DNA from: Methylocystis suflitae
Lineage (GTDB): Bacteria; Pseudomonadota; Alphaproteobacteria; Rhizobiales; Beijerinckiaceae
Assembly (NCBI RefSeq): GCF_024448135.1
Contig: NZ_JAMRYX010000236.1
Location: 1-64,000, forward strand
Reading direction: 5' to 3'
Length of the DNA: 64,000 nt
Part shown: positions 1 to 6,997 of the stretch, piece by piece
How positions within the stretch are numbered: the stretch's first letter is position 1
Layout: each line of letters opens with the position of its first letter
Notes under the pieces: generated by a model
Databases searched by the model: none
Seen by the model: the letters and a program-made list of their open reading frames with translations, nothing else
Told to the model about the DNA's origin: nothing
Program-made: the position numbers and the translations under genes

Positions 1-15
1 TTCGGATTTAAACGA

Positions 16-44
16 TGCCAGCGGATCGCTGGCAGCTTTTTTTT
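16..44 (+). terminator. Rho-independent terminator
   Basis: A perfect 7-bp stem (TGCCAGC / GCTGGCA, 4-6 nt loop) is followed by a run of nine or more T residues. It would terminate a gene lying left of the window. The gene it serves is not visible. Confidence 0.75.
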
Positions 45-616
45 GTTTTGGTGTGGCGCCTTATGGACGGAGAGTATTGCGGCGACTGATGTCTCAGGCA
101 GTGGCCGCCGCTCTCTCTCTGCATCCGGCGCCGTAACAGAAGCGCGCCATGTTGTCGGCGCGCCTGCCGCGCTCGTTACGGCTATTCACGCGCATGCCCG
201 TAGAAAGGGCGAACCGAGGCTTTCGAGAACACCGTGGTTTGCACCACCGCTTCGACCAGGCGGCAACGAAGCGTTTCGCTGGCGCCCGGCGTGAAGCAGC
301 AATATCGGATCGGTGGTTTGCACCACGTTCAAGGGCCAGTGAAGTTCGTCGCGCGGCGCGCTGCTAACCACGCCGATCACTATCTCCGGACAAATTGCCC
401 ACCCCGGTGAATCCCCAGAAAACGTGGTTGCCGCACTCATCGCGCAAACGAGGCGTCATCGACCCTGGCTTCCTCACCCTGTCCATTGTGACAGGGCGAC
501 TCCGATCGCGAGTCGCGTCATTGGTCGCAGCAAGTCGGCGCCGTGGTGCAAACCACGATTACGGCCGCAGCCGACCGCAGCCTCAATCGGCGTCCATTTT
601 GAAGGCGACCAGCCGC
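45..616 (+). promoter_or_regulatory. Upstream region of parA with three copies of a 14-bp palindrome
   Basis: No convincing gene is seen in this stretch. The palindrome GTGGTTTGCACCAC occurs at 234-247 and 313-326, and its reverse complement GTGGTGCAAACCAC at 543-556. A degenerate version, GTGGTTGCCGCAC, lies at 424-436. The motif was not noticed elsewhere in the window. Its concentration just before parA/parB suggests ParB (KorB-like) operators or a parS-type centromere. That role is inference from position and symmetry; the repeats themselves are seen directly. Confidence 0.7.
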
Positions 617-1360
617 ATGAAGACGATCGTGATCAATAACCAGAAGGGTGGCGTCGGCAAGACGACGCTCGCGGTGCATCTGGCCTGGTATCTGGCAGAA
701 GCCGGTCGCCGCGTCTTGATCCTCGACCTAGATGCTCAAGCGAACGCGACGGACACTCTCGCCCGCCATGCAGGGAACGCCTCCGCAGCGGAATTATTCC
801 GGCCTGCGACGCCGATTGCGCCCAGCGGAATCGAAGGCCTAACCCTCGCTCCAGCCGACACCTCCTTGACTGACGTCGATCGTGGCAACGCGGCTGCAAT
901 CCCGACGCTGCGACAGAACCTCGCCGCGGCGAACGAGCATTTCGACATATGCGTCATCGACACGCCACCTTCTCTCGGGCTGCGCAGCGTAGCGGCGCTT
1001 GTCGCCGCCACTCATGTGCTCTCTCCCATCTATCTCGAGGACTACTCGGTCAAGGGCGTGAAGGGACTGCTGCAAACCTTCGTTGGCGTCCAAAAACGAT
1101 ATGGACGGTCCGATGCGATGTTTCTCGGCCTATTGCCATCTCTCTTTAACAGCAAGTCGCCACGTCAGCGGGCGCATCTCGAGCAACTGCTTCGGGACGC
1201 GGGCAAATATGTCTTCCCCGGACACGTCGTGGCGCGCGACGGCTACGCGGAGGCGGTCGCCGAGCGAGCGCCGGTGTGGTCGTTGAAGCGGCGTTCGGCG
1301 CAGGAAGCTGGCCGCGAGATTCGGGCCGTGTTGGCCAACATCGTCGAACGCGCCGGCTGA
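617..1360 (+). CDS. parA: ParA-family partition ATPase (247 aa)
   Basis: This is a Walker-type ATPase for plasmid partition, expected to bind the nucleoid and be stimulated by the ParB encoded next to it. A deviant Walker A motif KGGVGKTT lies at residues 10-17. A second Walker motif (LILDLDAQANAT) sits at about 34-45, and the Walker B region reads VIDTPPSLGLRS. The protein has no N-terminal helix-turn-helix, so it resembles short IncC/ParA types rather than RepA of repABC. The ATG at 617 is chosen because the conserved MKTIVINNQKGG begins there; the frame stays open upstream to about 395 without homology. parB starts 12 bases after the stop, so the two are probably co-transcribed. Confidence 0.9.
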   Translation: MKTIVINNQKGGVGKTTLAVHLAWYLAEAGRRVLILDLDAQANATDTLARHAGNASAAELFRPATPIAPSGIEGLTLAPADTSLTDVDRGNAAAIPTLRQNLAAANEHFDICVIDTPPSLGLRSVAALVAATHVLSPIYLEDYSVKGVKGLLQTFVGVQKRYGRSDAMFLGLLPSLFNSKSPRQRAHLEQLLRDAGKYVFPGHVVARDGYAEAVAERAPVWSLKRRSAQEAGREIRAVLANIVERAG

Positions 1361-1372
1361 GGAGGGGGATCG

Positions 1373-2344
1373 ATGGCTTTAGACCTCAGCTTCAAAGACC
1401 TCGCCGAGGTCGCGGCGCAGAACGTGGACATGAATGGCCGTCCTCTGCTCATTCCGCTATCCCAGATCGACGAAGATCGCGATCAGCCACGGCGCGCTTT
1501 CAATGAAGATGAACTTGCCCAGCTCGCGGACTCGATCCGGCTCGTGGGCATACTGCAGCCCATCGTCGTCCGACCTGGCGAGATCTCGGGGCGTTACTTG
1601 ATCATAATGGGCGCGCGCCGATATCGGGCAGCGCGAATTGCCGGCCTCGACTCAGCGCCCGCCATCGTCCAAGAGGGATGTGCGCCCGATCGCTATGCGC
1701 AGATCATCGAAAACATTCAGCGTGACGATCTTGCCACCGCTGAAATCGCTAATTTCATCGTGGCGAGACTCGAAGCAGGGGAGAAGCAGGCTGATATCGC
1801 CCGCAAGCTCGGCAAGCCGAGGGACTGGGTTTCACGTTTCGCCGCCATTCCGAAAATGCCGGGCTTTCTTCAAGGGAAGCTCCACACCTGCTCCATTCGC
1901 GCCGTCTATGAGCTCTACCAGGCTTGGCGCGCGCAACCCGAAGCGATCGAACAGGTCTGCTCGACACAGGAAAGCTTCACCGATGCTCAAGCGCGGCGCA
2001 TCGCGCACGAGCTGCGTGATCCGTCGTTCACGTCCGCTCTGAGTGCGTCCGGCGATATTCCGAGCACCGCTCCAGTCATCGAGAGCTCAAGACCGAATAT
2101 TCCGTGGTCTGTTCAGAACGAGCGCCACCAAACTTCCGCACGTGCGCGCAGTCCACACGAGCAACGCAGAAGCAAATCCGCTGTTTCGATCCTGGTGCAG
2201 CACGGCGATCGCACAGGCCACTTGCTCACTGATGGACCTGCTAACAAAGGGACCCGATTCGCGTCGGTGCGCTTTTTCGAAACCGGTCAGACAGAGGAAG
2301 TTCCGGTTTCCGAGCTGCGCATCGAAGAGATCGCGCCATGTTAA
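1373..2344 (+). CDS. parB: ParB/KorB-like partition and repressor protein (323 aa)
   Basis: This is the DNA-binding partner of the ParA encoded just upstream. The N-terminal ParB domain is recognisable from DQPRRAFNEDELAQLADSI (about 40-58), GARRYRAARIAG and ENIQRDDL. A central helix-turn-helix region follows (QADIARKLGKPRDWVSRF). The last 60 residues (VSILVQHGDRTGHLL to the end) resemble the SH3-like C-terminal dimerisation domain of KorB. KorB proteins both partition plasmids and repress conjugation genes from palindromic operators, so the palindromes before parA are candidate sites (inference). The gene starts 12 nt after parA with a GGAGGGGG ribosome-binding site. Confidence 0.88.
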   Translation: MALDLSFKDLAEVAAQNVDMNGRPLLIPLSQIDEDRDQPRRAFNEDELAQLADSIRLVGILQPIVVRPGEISGRYLIIMGARRYRAARIAGLDSAPAIVQEGCAPDRYAQIIENIQRDDLATAEIANFIVARLEAGEKQADIARKLGKPRDWVSRFAAIPKMPGFLQGKLHTCSIRAVYELYQAWRAQPEAIEQVCSTQESFTDAQARRIAHELRDPSFTSALSASGDIPSTAPVIESSRPNIPWSVQNERHQTSARARSPHEQRRSKSAVSILVQHGDRTGHLLTDGPANKGTRFASVRFFETGQTEEVPVSELRIEEIAPC

Positions 2345-2440
2345 TGTCCGCAATCTCGGCTCGGCACGTTTTGCCTTTCACTTGCCCAATAGCTCATGAG
2401 AAACGATCTTTTCGTAGGAGGAATTGCGAAGCGATTCTAG

Positions 2441-2478
2441 TGCAGGATAGGCTTTGCGCCAGCGATGTAATACATCGC
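2441..2478 (-). other. oriT: Candidate origin of transfer (oriT) with nic core and inverted repeat
   Basis: The complement strand at 2442-2451 reads CCTATCCTGC, which matches the YATCCTG|Y nic consensus of MOBP relaxases (RP4-type). About 11 bases further right is a perfect inverted repeat GCGATGTA-A-TACATCGC (2462-2478), a plausible binding site for the MobC-like protein encoded at 2496. A location immediately upstream of mobC-relaxase is typical. The sequence match is seen; nicking here is inference. Confidence 0.65.
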
Positions 2479-2495
2479 GACAGGGTCAGCGGCCG

Positions 2496-3014
2496 ATGGC
2501 GCTGATCTCGCTCCGCATTTCCGACGACGTGGCGGCGCGCTTTGCAGCGCTCGCCGTAACCGAGGGTGGCAAATCGGCGCTGCTACGCCGCCTCATCACT
2601 GACGCGCTCGACATGCGAGTGCCAGGCGCCGCGCCATTGCCGATCGGCAGGCCTGAGAAGGTCACGTTGCGCTTTCGCGACAGCGAAATGCGCCAGCTCT
2701 CCGAGATCGCGCATCGGCGGGGCATGACGCGGACCGGCTGGATCGTCGCCCTTGTGCATGCGCGATTGGGATCACCGGTGCAGCCTTCTGCCGACGAACG
2801 TGAAGCGCTGCGCGCCATCCTGCGCGAGCTCAATCGCATCGGCGCGAACGTCAACCAGATTGTGCGCGCGGCGAACGCCGGCGTTCAACACGGCAGGGCA
2901 TCCGAAGTAGGTCTGTCTGAAATCCGTGAAGCGAAAGCTGTTGTCGAAAGCGCGCTCACGGAGCTGCGCAGAATATTTGGGGACAATGCCGATTACTGGA
3001 GAGCAGGCGGATGA
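2496..3014 (+). CDS. mobC: MobC-like relaxosome accessory protein (172 aa)
   Basis: This is a small DNA-binding protein expected to help the relaxase melt and recognise oriT. The N-terminal half (ALISLRISDDVAARFAALAV) looks like a ribbon-helix-helix segment. The C-terminal half holds the MobC signature LRELNRIGANVNQIVRAAN. The ATG at 2496 is preferred because family-like sequence begins there; the frame is open from 2454, but that stretch would overlap the inverted repeat of the putative oriT. The stop overlaps the relaxase start by four bases (ATGA), indicating translational coupling. Confidence 0.8.
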   Translation: MALISLRISDDVAARFAALAVTEGGKSALLRRLITDALDMRVPGAAPLPIGRPEKVTLRFRDSEMRQLSEIAHRRGMTRTGWIVALVHARLGSPVQPSADEREALRAILRELNRIGANVNQIVRAANAGVQHGRASEVGLSEIREAKAVVESALTELRRIFGDNADYWRAGG

Positions 3015-4093
3015 GCCGGCGTCGCTCGCCGCGCGAGGCGGACCTGTTCGCGGAACTGCCCCCGATCTCTTATGTCTGGCAAACGCCCATTCGGCGTCCG
3101 CGGCCGGCGGAATGGGATATTCCTGATGGCGCGCGATCCGGACGGCTGACCCCGGCGATGCGCGCCAAGTTGGAGCGCATCGTCAAACGAGCGCCGGAAG
3201 TGATGGTGAAAATCACCGGTCGCACCAAGAGTGTTGAGCATCTCAAGTCGCATTTCGAATACATTACCCGCAACGGCGAGCTCGCCGGCGAGACGGAACA
3301 GGGCGCGCTGTTGGTGGGGCGCGTAGGGTTGAAGGACCTGCAAAGTCGATGGGCGGACGACGCGGCTCTCGATAACAGGCGGCGCCGCGATGGATCGCTT
3401 TCGGTCAACGTCATTCTATCTATGCCGGCCGGGACCGATGCCGCCGCCGTCAAGGACGCGGCCCGGGCCTTCGCCATCGAGACCTTCGGCGAAAATCACG
3501 ATTTCGTGTTCGTGCAGCATCTGGAAGACAAGCATCCGCACATACATCTAACAGTGCGTTCTCTCGGCTACAACGGCAGACGCCTCAATCCGCGCAAAGC
3601 AGATTTGCAGATCTGGCGCGAGCGTTTCGCCGGCGAGTTGCGATTGCGGGGAATTGAGGCCGAGGCGACGCCACGGCGCGCGCGGGGCAAGGTGCGCAAA
3701 GCCGACCGCGGCGCGGTGCTGGCGCTTCGCAAGCGAGGCATTTCCCCCCTTGTCGATCGCCGTGCGCGAGAAGAGGTCTTGCGCGCCGCCCGGGACGGGA
3801 AGTCAGGGGCGCGTCCCTGGGAGGAGAAAATTCAGTCGCGGCAGAAGGCGATCCGTCAGACCTATCTGCGGTTCGCCGAGGAATTGGAGGCCGCCGGCTC
3901 GTCGTCCGATAAGGCGTTAGCGAGACAGATGCGTGAATTCGTCCGCGACATGCCAACAATCGAAACAAGGCGGCATGCTTTGAGGCGCGAGCTCGCAGAT
4001 TTCGTCAAAAATCGCCAACGCCAAAGGGGTGCTGAGCGCAAAGAGGATTCTGGAGGGCACGATAAGCTGCGTGATGGCGATCGAGAAAAATAA
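3011..4093 (+). CDS. VirD2-type relaxase, MOBP family (360 aa)
   Basis: This protein would nick oriT, stay covalently attached to the 5' end and pilot the strand into the type IV secretion channel. The metal-binding three-histidine motif is visible as HLEDKHPHIHL (His170, His175, His177, His179). The candidate nucleophilic tyrosine is Tyr84 in HLKSHFEYITRNGE. The C-terminal part is rich in Arg/Lys, as expected for a translocation signal. It is shorter than TraI of RP4 and closer in size to VirD2 of Ti plasmids. It is coupled to mobC by an ATGA overlap. Confidence 0.88.
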   Translation: MSRRRSPREADLFAELPPISYVWQTPIRRPRPAEWDIPDGARSGRLTPAMRAKLERIVKRAPEVMVKITGRTKSVEHLKSHFEYITRNGELAGETEQGALLVGRVGLKDLQSRWADDAALDNRRRRDGSLSVNVILSMPAGTDAAAVKDAARAFAIETFGENHDFVFVQHLEDKHPHIHLTVRSLGYNGRRLNPRKADLQIWRERFAGELRLRGIEAEATPRRARGKVRKADRGAVLALRKRGISPLVDRRAREEVLRAARDGKSGARPWEEKIQSRQKAIRQTYLRFAEELEAAGSSSDKALARQMREFVRDMPTIETRRHALRRELADFVKNRQRQRGAERKEDSGGHDKLRDGDREK

Positions 4094-4146
4094 GCTGCTG
4101 CTTGCCGGCAGGGAGCTGGATCAGTTCGAACGGCCTCGAATTGAGG

Positions 4147-4200
4147 CCGTATCACTGGTTGATACGGTGTAGCTTGACGCCTGTATCATTCTATGATACA
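4147..4200 (+). promoter_or_regulatory. Operator/promoter of higBA with two inverted repeats
   Basis: Two perfect inverted repeats share the half-site GTATCA: CCGTATCA-CTGGT-TGATACGG (4147-4167) and TGTATCAT-TCT-ATGATACA (4182-4200). The second ends nine bases before the higB start. A possible -35 (TTGACG, 4174-4179) and -10 (TACATA, 4197-4202) lie across them. HigA antitoxins autoregulate through such repeats, so these are the likely HigA boxes. Confidence 0.7.
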
Positions 4201-4208
4201 TACGGTTC

Positions 4209-4490
4209 GTGATCAGGAGCTTCCGGAACAAGACGACTGAAGCCCTCTTCAACGGCGAGAGTCCGAAGGGCTTTCCGGCCGACTTGATCAAGGCGGCGCG
4301 CCGGAAACTGCGCTACCTCAACGCCGCGGGCGATCTCGGAGACTTGAGGGCGCCGCCGGGCAACCGGCTTGAAGCGCTTGTGGGCGATCGGAAAGGGCAA
4401 CACTCGATCCGCATCAACGACCAATTCCGGCTATGCTTTGTTTGGACGGCCGAAGGCCCGGCGGAAGTCGAGATCGTGGACTACCACTAG
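4209..4490 (+). CDS. higB: HigB-type (RelE superfamily) mRNA interferase toxin (93 aa)
   Basis: HigB toxins cleave mRNA on the ribosome. The protein begins MIRSFRNKTTEALF and ends with the family hallmarks HSIRINDQFRLCFVW and VEIVDYH. Its length (93 aa) is normal for HigB. It starts with GTG right behind the operator repeats. The toxin-first order with the antitoxin 14 bases downstream is the standard higBA arrangement. It probably stabilises the plasmid. Confidence 0.9.
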   Translation: MIRSFRNKTTEALFNGESPKGFPADLIKAARRKLRYLNAAGDLGDLRAPPGNRLEALVGDRKGQHSIRINDQFRLCFVWTAEGPAEVEIVDYH

Positions 4491-4504
4491 AAGAGAACGA
4501 GACG

Positions 4505-4810
4505 GTGACCAAGAAGCTCAAGCCAATGCATCCTGGTGAGGTTTTGCGGGAAGAGTTCCTCATTCCGCTCGAAATGTCGGCGGGCGCTCTTGCTAAGGTA
4601 TGCGGCTTGCCGCGCACGCGAATTGAGCGGATCGCCAACGAGCAGACCGGCATTACGGCGGACACTGCGCTGAGGCTTGCCAAGGCGCTCGATACGACGG
4701 CGCAGCTTTGGCTCAATCTGCAGACCGATTATGATGTGCAAGTCGCGGTGCGCAATCTCGGCAAGACTCTCGATCGGATCGAGACCATAAACGGGCCGAA
4801 GGCGGCCTAA
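4505..4810 (+). CDS. higA: HigA-type antitoxin with Xre helix-turn-helix (101 aa)
   Basis: The protein begins VTKKLKPMHPGEVLREEF, the typical HigA start. It continues with an Xre-type HTH (SAGALAKVCGLPRTRIERI) and the NEQTGITADTALRLAKALDTT segment shared by the VapI/HigA family. The GTG at 4505 is chosen over the upstream ATG at 4433, which would lie inside higB and add 24 unrelated residues. HigA should neutralise HigB and repress from the GTATCA repeats upstream. Confidence 0.9.
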   Translation: MTKKLKPMHPGEVLREEFLIPLEMSAGALAKVCGLPRTRIERIANEQTGITADTALRLAKALDTTAQLWLNLQTDYDVQVAVRNLGKTLDRIETINGPKAA

Positions 4811-4880
4811 CTAACCGGCTCCGCGAATCTACCTCTTGAGACTGCTGGCTTAATCGAGGGCCGTCACTCCACTCAGAAAT

Positions 4881-5072
4881 TCAAGTCCCGCCCTCAAGAG
4901 CGACGAGGGCATGATAGGCGGTGTCGAGTTCCGCCGTCGCATTGCTGAGGGCAAGGCGCGTCTCGTTCAATTTGGAAATCGCCGCCTGCCCCTGTTCTGT
5001 CACTTCCCGGCGATCGAGGACGCCGCCTGTCAGATGAGCCGCGTCCTCCGTTAAATCACAACGCCGCCGGTC
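4881..5072 (-). pseudogene. Truncated tandem copy of the neighbouring coiled-coil gene
   Basis: On the minus strand this open stretch ends QAAISKLNETRLALSNATA...ALVALEGGT and lacks a start codon; an in-frame stop lies at 5073-5075. It is clearly related to residues QEAISRLSEIRTALSEATATLD...ALAALDE of the intact gene at 5128-5544. It is therefore the 3' part of a tandem duplicate that has lost its 5' half. The function of the family is not recognised. Confidence 0.6.
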
Positions 5073-5127
5073 TCAAATCGCCTGTTGGGCTGGCCAACCG
5101 CATGGCGGGCCAGCCGCAAGCCGTGGG

Positions 5128-5544
5128 TCAGGGTAGCTCGCCGTTTTCTTCGGCGCTGCTTCCGATGTCGCTCCCATCAGGATTCGCGGCGCTCACACCA
5201 GGGATGTAGCCCAACTTCTCATCCAAGGCGGCGAGGGCCCGGAAAGCCGAATCGAGTGTCGCGGTCGCTTCGCTCAGGGCGGTGCGGATTTCACTCAGCC
5301 TGGAAATGGCTTCCTGGTCCGCTGCGATGACCTCAGGTTTTACGCGCGCCGTCCCGCCCTTGGCCTTCGCGATTTCCAAGCGGTTGGGCCGCCTGAAAAC
5401 TTCCTGGCGCGCGGCCGCCTCCTCCTGTTCCAGCGCCTCGGCCCTGGCATATGCCTCGCGATAGCGCTGCAGCGCCTCGACGGCTTTCTTCTCGAGATCA
5501 GCCCTCTCGCTCATGCTCTCGTCCCAGGCCAATGGTTCGATCAT
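5128..5544 (-). CDS. Small coiled-coil protein of unknown function (138 aa)
   Basis: I do not recognise the family. The sequence is charged and Ala/Glu rich, with long predicted helices (EKKAVEALQRYREAYARAEAL, then SRLSEIRTALSEATATLDSAFRALAALDE) and no signal peptide or membrane segment. A second in-frame ATG at 5514 (MSERADLEKK) is an equally good start. Its position between the relaxase/higBA block and virD4 on a conjugative plasmid hints at an accessory role in transfer, but nothing in the sequence proves that. A decayed tandem copy lies immediately downstream (4881-5072). Confidence 0.6.
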   Translation of the reverse strand: MIEPLAWDESMSERADLEKKAVEALQRYREAYARAEALEQEEAAARQEVFRRPNRLEIAKAKGGTARVKPEVIAADQEAISRLSEIRTALSEATATLDSAFRALAALDEKLGYIPGVSAANPDGSDIGSSAEENGELP

Positions 5545-5605
5545 TAGAGTAGTTCGGCTGAAGAAACTTTTAACGGCTTCGAACCGTGCATCTGTTTAAG
5601 CCGAA

Positions 5606-5622
5606 TATCCCAAAATGGGATA
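5606..5622 (+). promoter_or_regulatory. Inverted repeat, candidate operator of the Xre gene
   Basis: The perfect repeat TATCCC-AAAAT-GGGATA sits in the AT-rich divergent gap between the coiled-coil gene (5128-5544, minus) and the Xre gene (from 5678, plus). This is a natural place for autoregulation by the Xre protein. The assignment is inferred from position only. Confidence 0.45.
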
Positions 5623-5677
5623 ATTCCAAAACCGGATTATCGGACGGGCTCGCTTTCTTCGAGCCCCGTCCGCATCG

Positions 5678-5950
5678 ATGTCCAAAACGCTTCGATCGCC
5701 TCGCCAGCGCCAGCTCTTGGCTTTGCTGGTTCAGGCGCGACAGGGGCGCGGGCTAACCCAGGCGCAGGTTGCGGCGAGACTTCGAAAACCGCAATCGTTC
5801 ATCGCGAAAGTGGAAGGCGGCGAGCGGCGGCTCGATGTCATCGAATTCATCGACCTCGCATTCGCCTTGCGGGTCCGCCCGGCCGAGCTGATTGAACGCT
5901 TGCAGCCGGCGCGTGGGGCGAAGCGCGTTTCTCTAAAATCGAAAGAATAA
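5678..5950 (+). CDS. Xre-family transcriptional regulator (90 aa)
   Basis: This is a small cytoplasmic DNA-binding protein consisting of almost only a Cro/C1-type HTH: LLALLVQARQGRGLTQAQVAARLRKPQSFIAKVEGGERR at about 14-52, followed by LDVIEFIDLAFALRVRPAELI. No partner domain is present. It is divergent from the coiled-coil gene and convergent with the transfer operon that ends at 5972. It may control one or both; that is inference. Confidence 0.8.
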   Translation: MSKTLRSPRQRQLLALLVQARQGRGLTQAQVAARLRKPQSFIAKVEGGERRLDVIEFIDLAFALRVRPAELIERLQPARGAKRVSLKSKE

Positions 5951-5971
5951 GATAATCGGGCGTGGCGCGTA

Positions 5972-6997
5972 TCAGCGTTCCCGCTGATGGGTCCTTTCCC
6001 GGCACTCTTCAGGGCTCCGCCGGGCCTCGCCCCTGTCGGTTCGCGACCTGTTGTGTTCCGATACTCGCTCCTTGACCATCGCCCGTTCGAAGGAGCGCCC
6101 CTGTTCGAGGTGCTGAGCGATGCGCTGTCTCGCCGCATCAAGGATTTTTTCACGCGCTTGCGGGTCGCGCGGGAAGGCGCGTTCGAGAGCTTTTTCGATG
6201 ATCGCGAGCTGCGATTGCGCGGCGACGAGGTCCGCGTCTCGCGCCGCCGCCTCACGATCGGCGGCGCGGAATTTTTCCGCCCGCGCCCGCCAATGGCCCT
6301 GCGGAACCGGCCGCCGATCGGCGCTCAGCTTGCCAGGGGAGGAGTCGATCGCTGTGACGTTGTTCGGGGCTCGGTCGGCGCCGTTCCTGCGCGTTTCGAA
6401 TCGATCGCCGGGCTTCGCCTTGCTCAAGTTCGAACGGTTCCACAATTCCGGCAGGCGCCGATTTGCGCGCTCCCGCGCCTCGCGCCTGCTTGCCAAGGCC
6501 CGCCGGTCGATGTCGGTCGGCTCATAGCCCTTGACTTCCATTCCACGCGCGCTTGCCTCTAACCAGGCCTCGCGCCGGAATTCCGCCGAGCCGCGAAGAT
6601 GGATGGCCTGCCAGTTTCGGTGTTCCGCGACCGCGATCATGTCGTGGATCACTTGCGCGGAGGCGAACCGCGTCGTGAGTCGGTCGTCCGTGGCCTTGAA
6701 GGCGAGATATTCGCCGCGTTCGTCGGCATAGACGCGCGCTTTTAGGGCCACGCCTTCTTTCGCCTGCTGGTCGGCGACCACGTAATATTTACGACGGACG
6801 CGATCCGGGAAACTATAATCGTTATCCGTCGTCGGCGCTGACGTTTCGGGAGGCGGCGCGTCGTTAACGGCCTCGAGGATGGGATCGCGCTTTTCAGAGT
6901 CGCGCGCCGCCTGCGGCTCGTCGCTCTTGCCATCGTCGCCAGCTTCAGCGACGCGCTCGATTGTAAAGTCGCCTTGTGCGTCAGCCGCGTCGCTCAT
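5972..6997 (-). CDS. LPD7-like domain protein at the end of the virB/virD4 operon (341 aa)
   Basis: Residues of roughly 60-160 (RRKYYVVADQQAKEGVALKA, VIHDMIAVAEHRNWQAIHLR, WLEASARGMEVKGYEPTD) resemble the large-polyvalent-protein-associated domain 7 found in conjugative relaxases and related transfer proteins. The remainder is highly charged and helical, with Arg-rich repeats. There is no catalytic relaxase motif. The ATG at 6997 is preferred, preceded by AGGGGAGC; the start overlaps the virD4 stop by 17 bases, so it is the last gene of the operon. A role as an accessory factor delivered with or acting on transferred DNA is inference. Confidence 0.6.
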   Translation of the reverse strand: MSDAADAQGDFTIERVAEAGDDGKSDEPQAARDSEKRDPILEAVNDAPPPETSAPTTDNDYSFPDRVRRKYYVVADQQAKEGVALKARVYADERGEYLAFKATDDRLTTRFASAQVIHDMIAVAEHRNWQAIHLRGSAEFRREAWLEASARGMEVKGYEPTDIDRRALASRREARERANRRLPELWNRSNLSKAKPGDRFETRRNGADRAPNNVTAIDSSPGKLSADRRPVPQGHWRARAEKFRAADREAAARDADLVAAQSQLAIIEKALERAFPRDPQAREKILDAARQRIAQHLEQGRSFERAMVKERVSEHNRSRTDRGEARRSPEECRERTHQRER

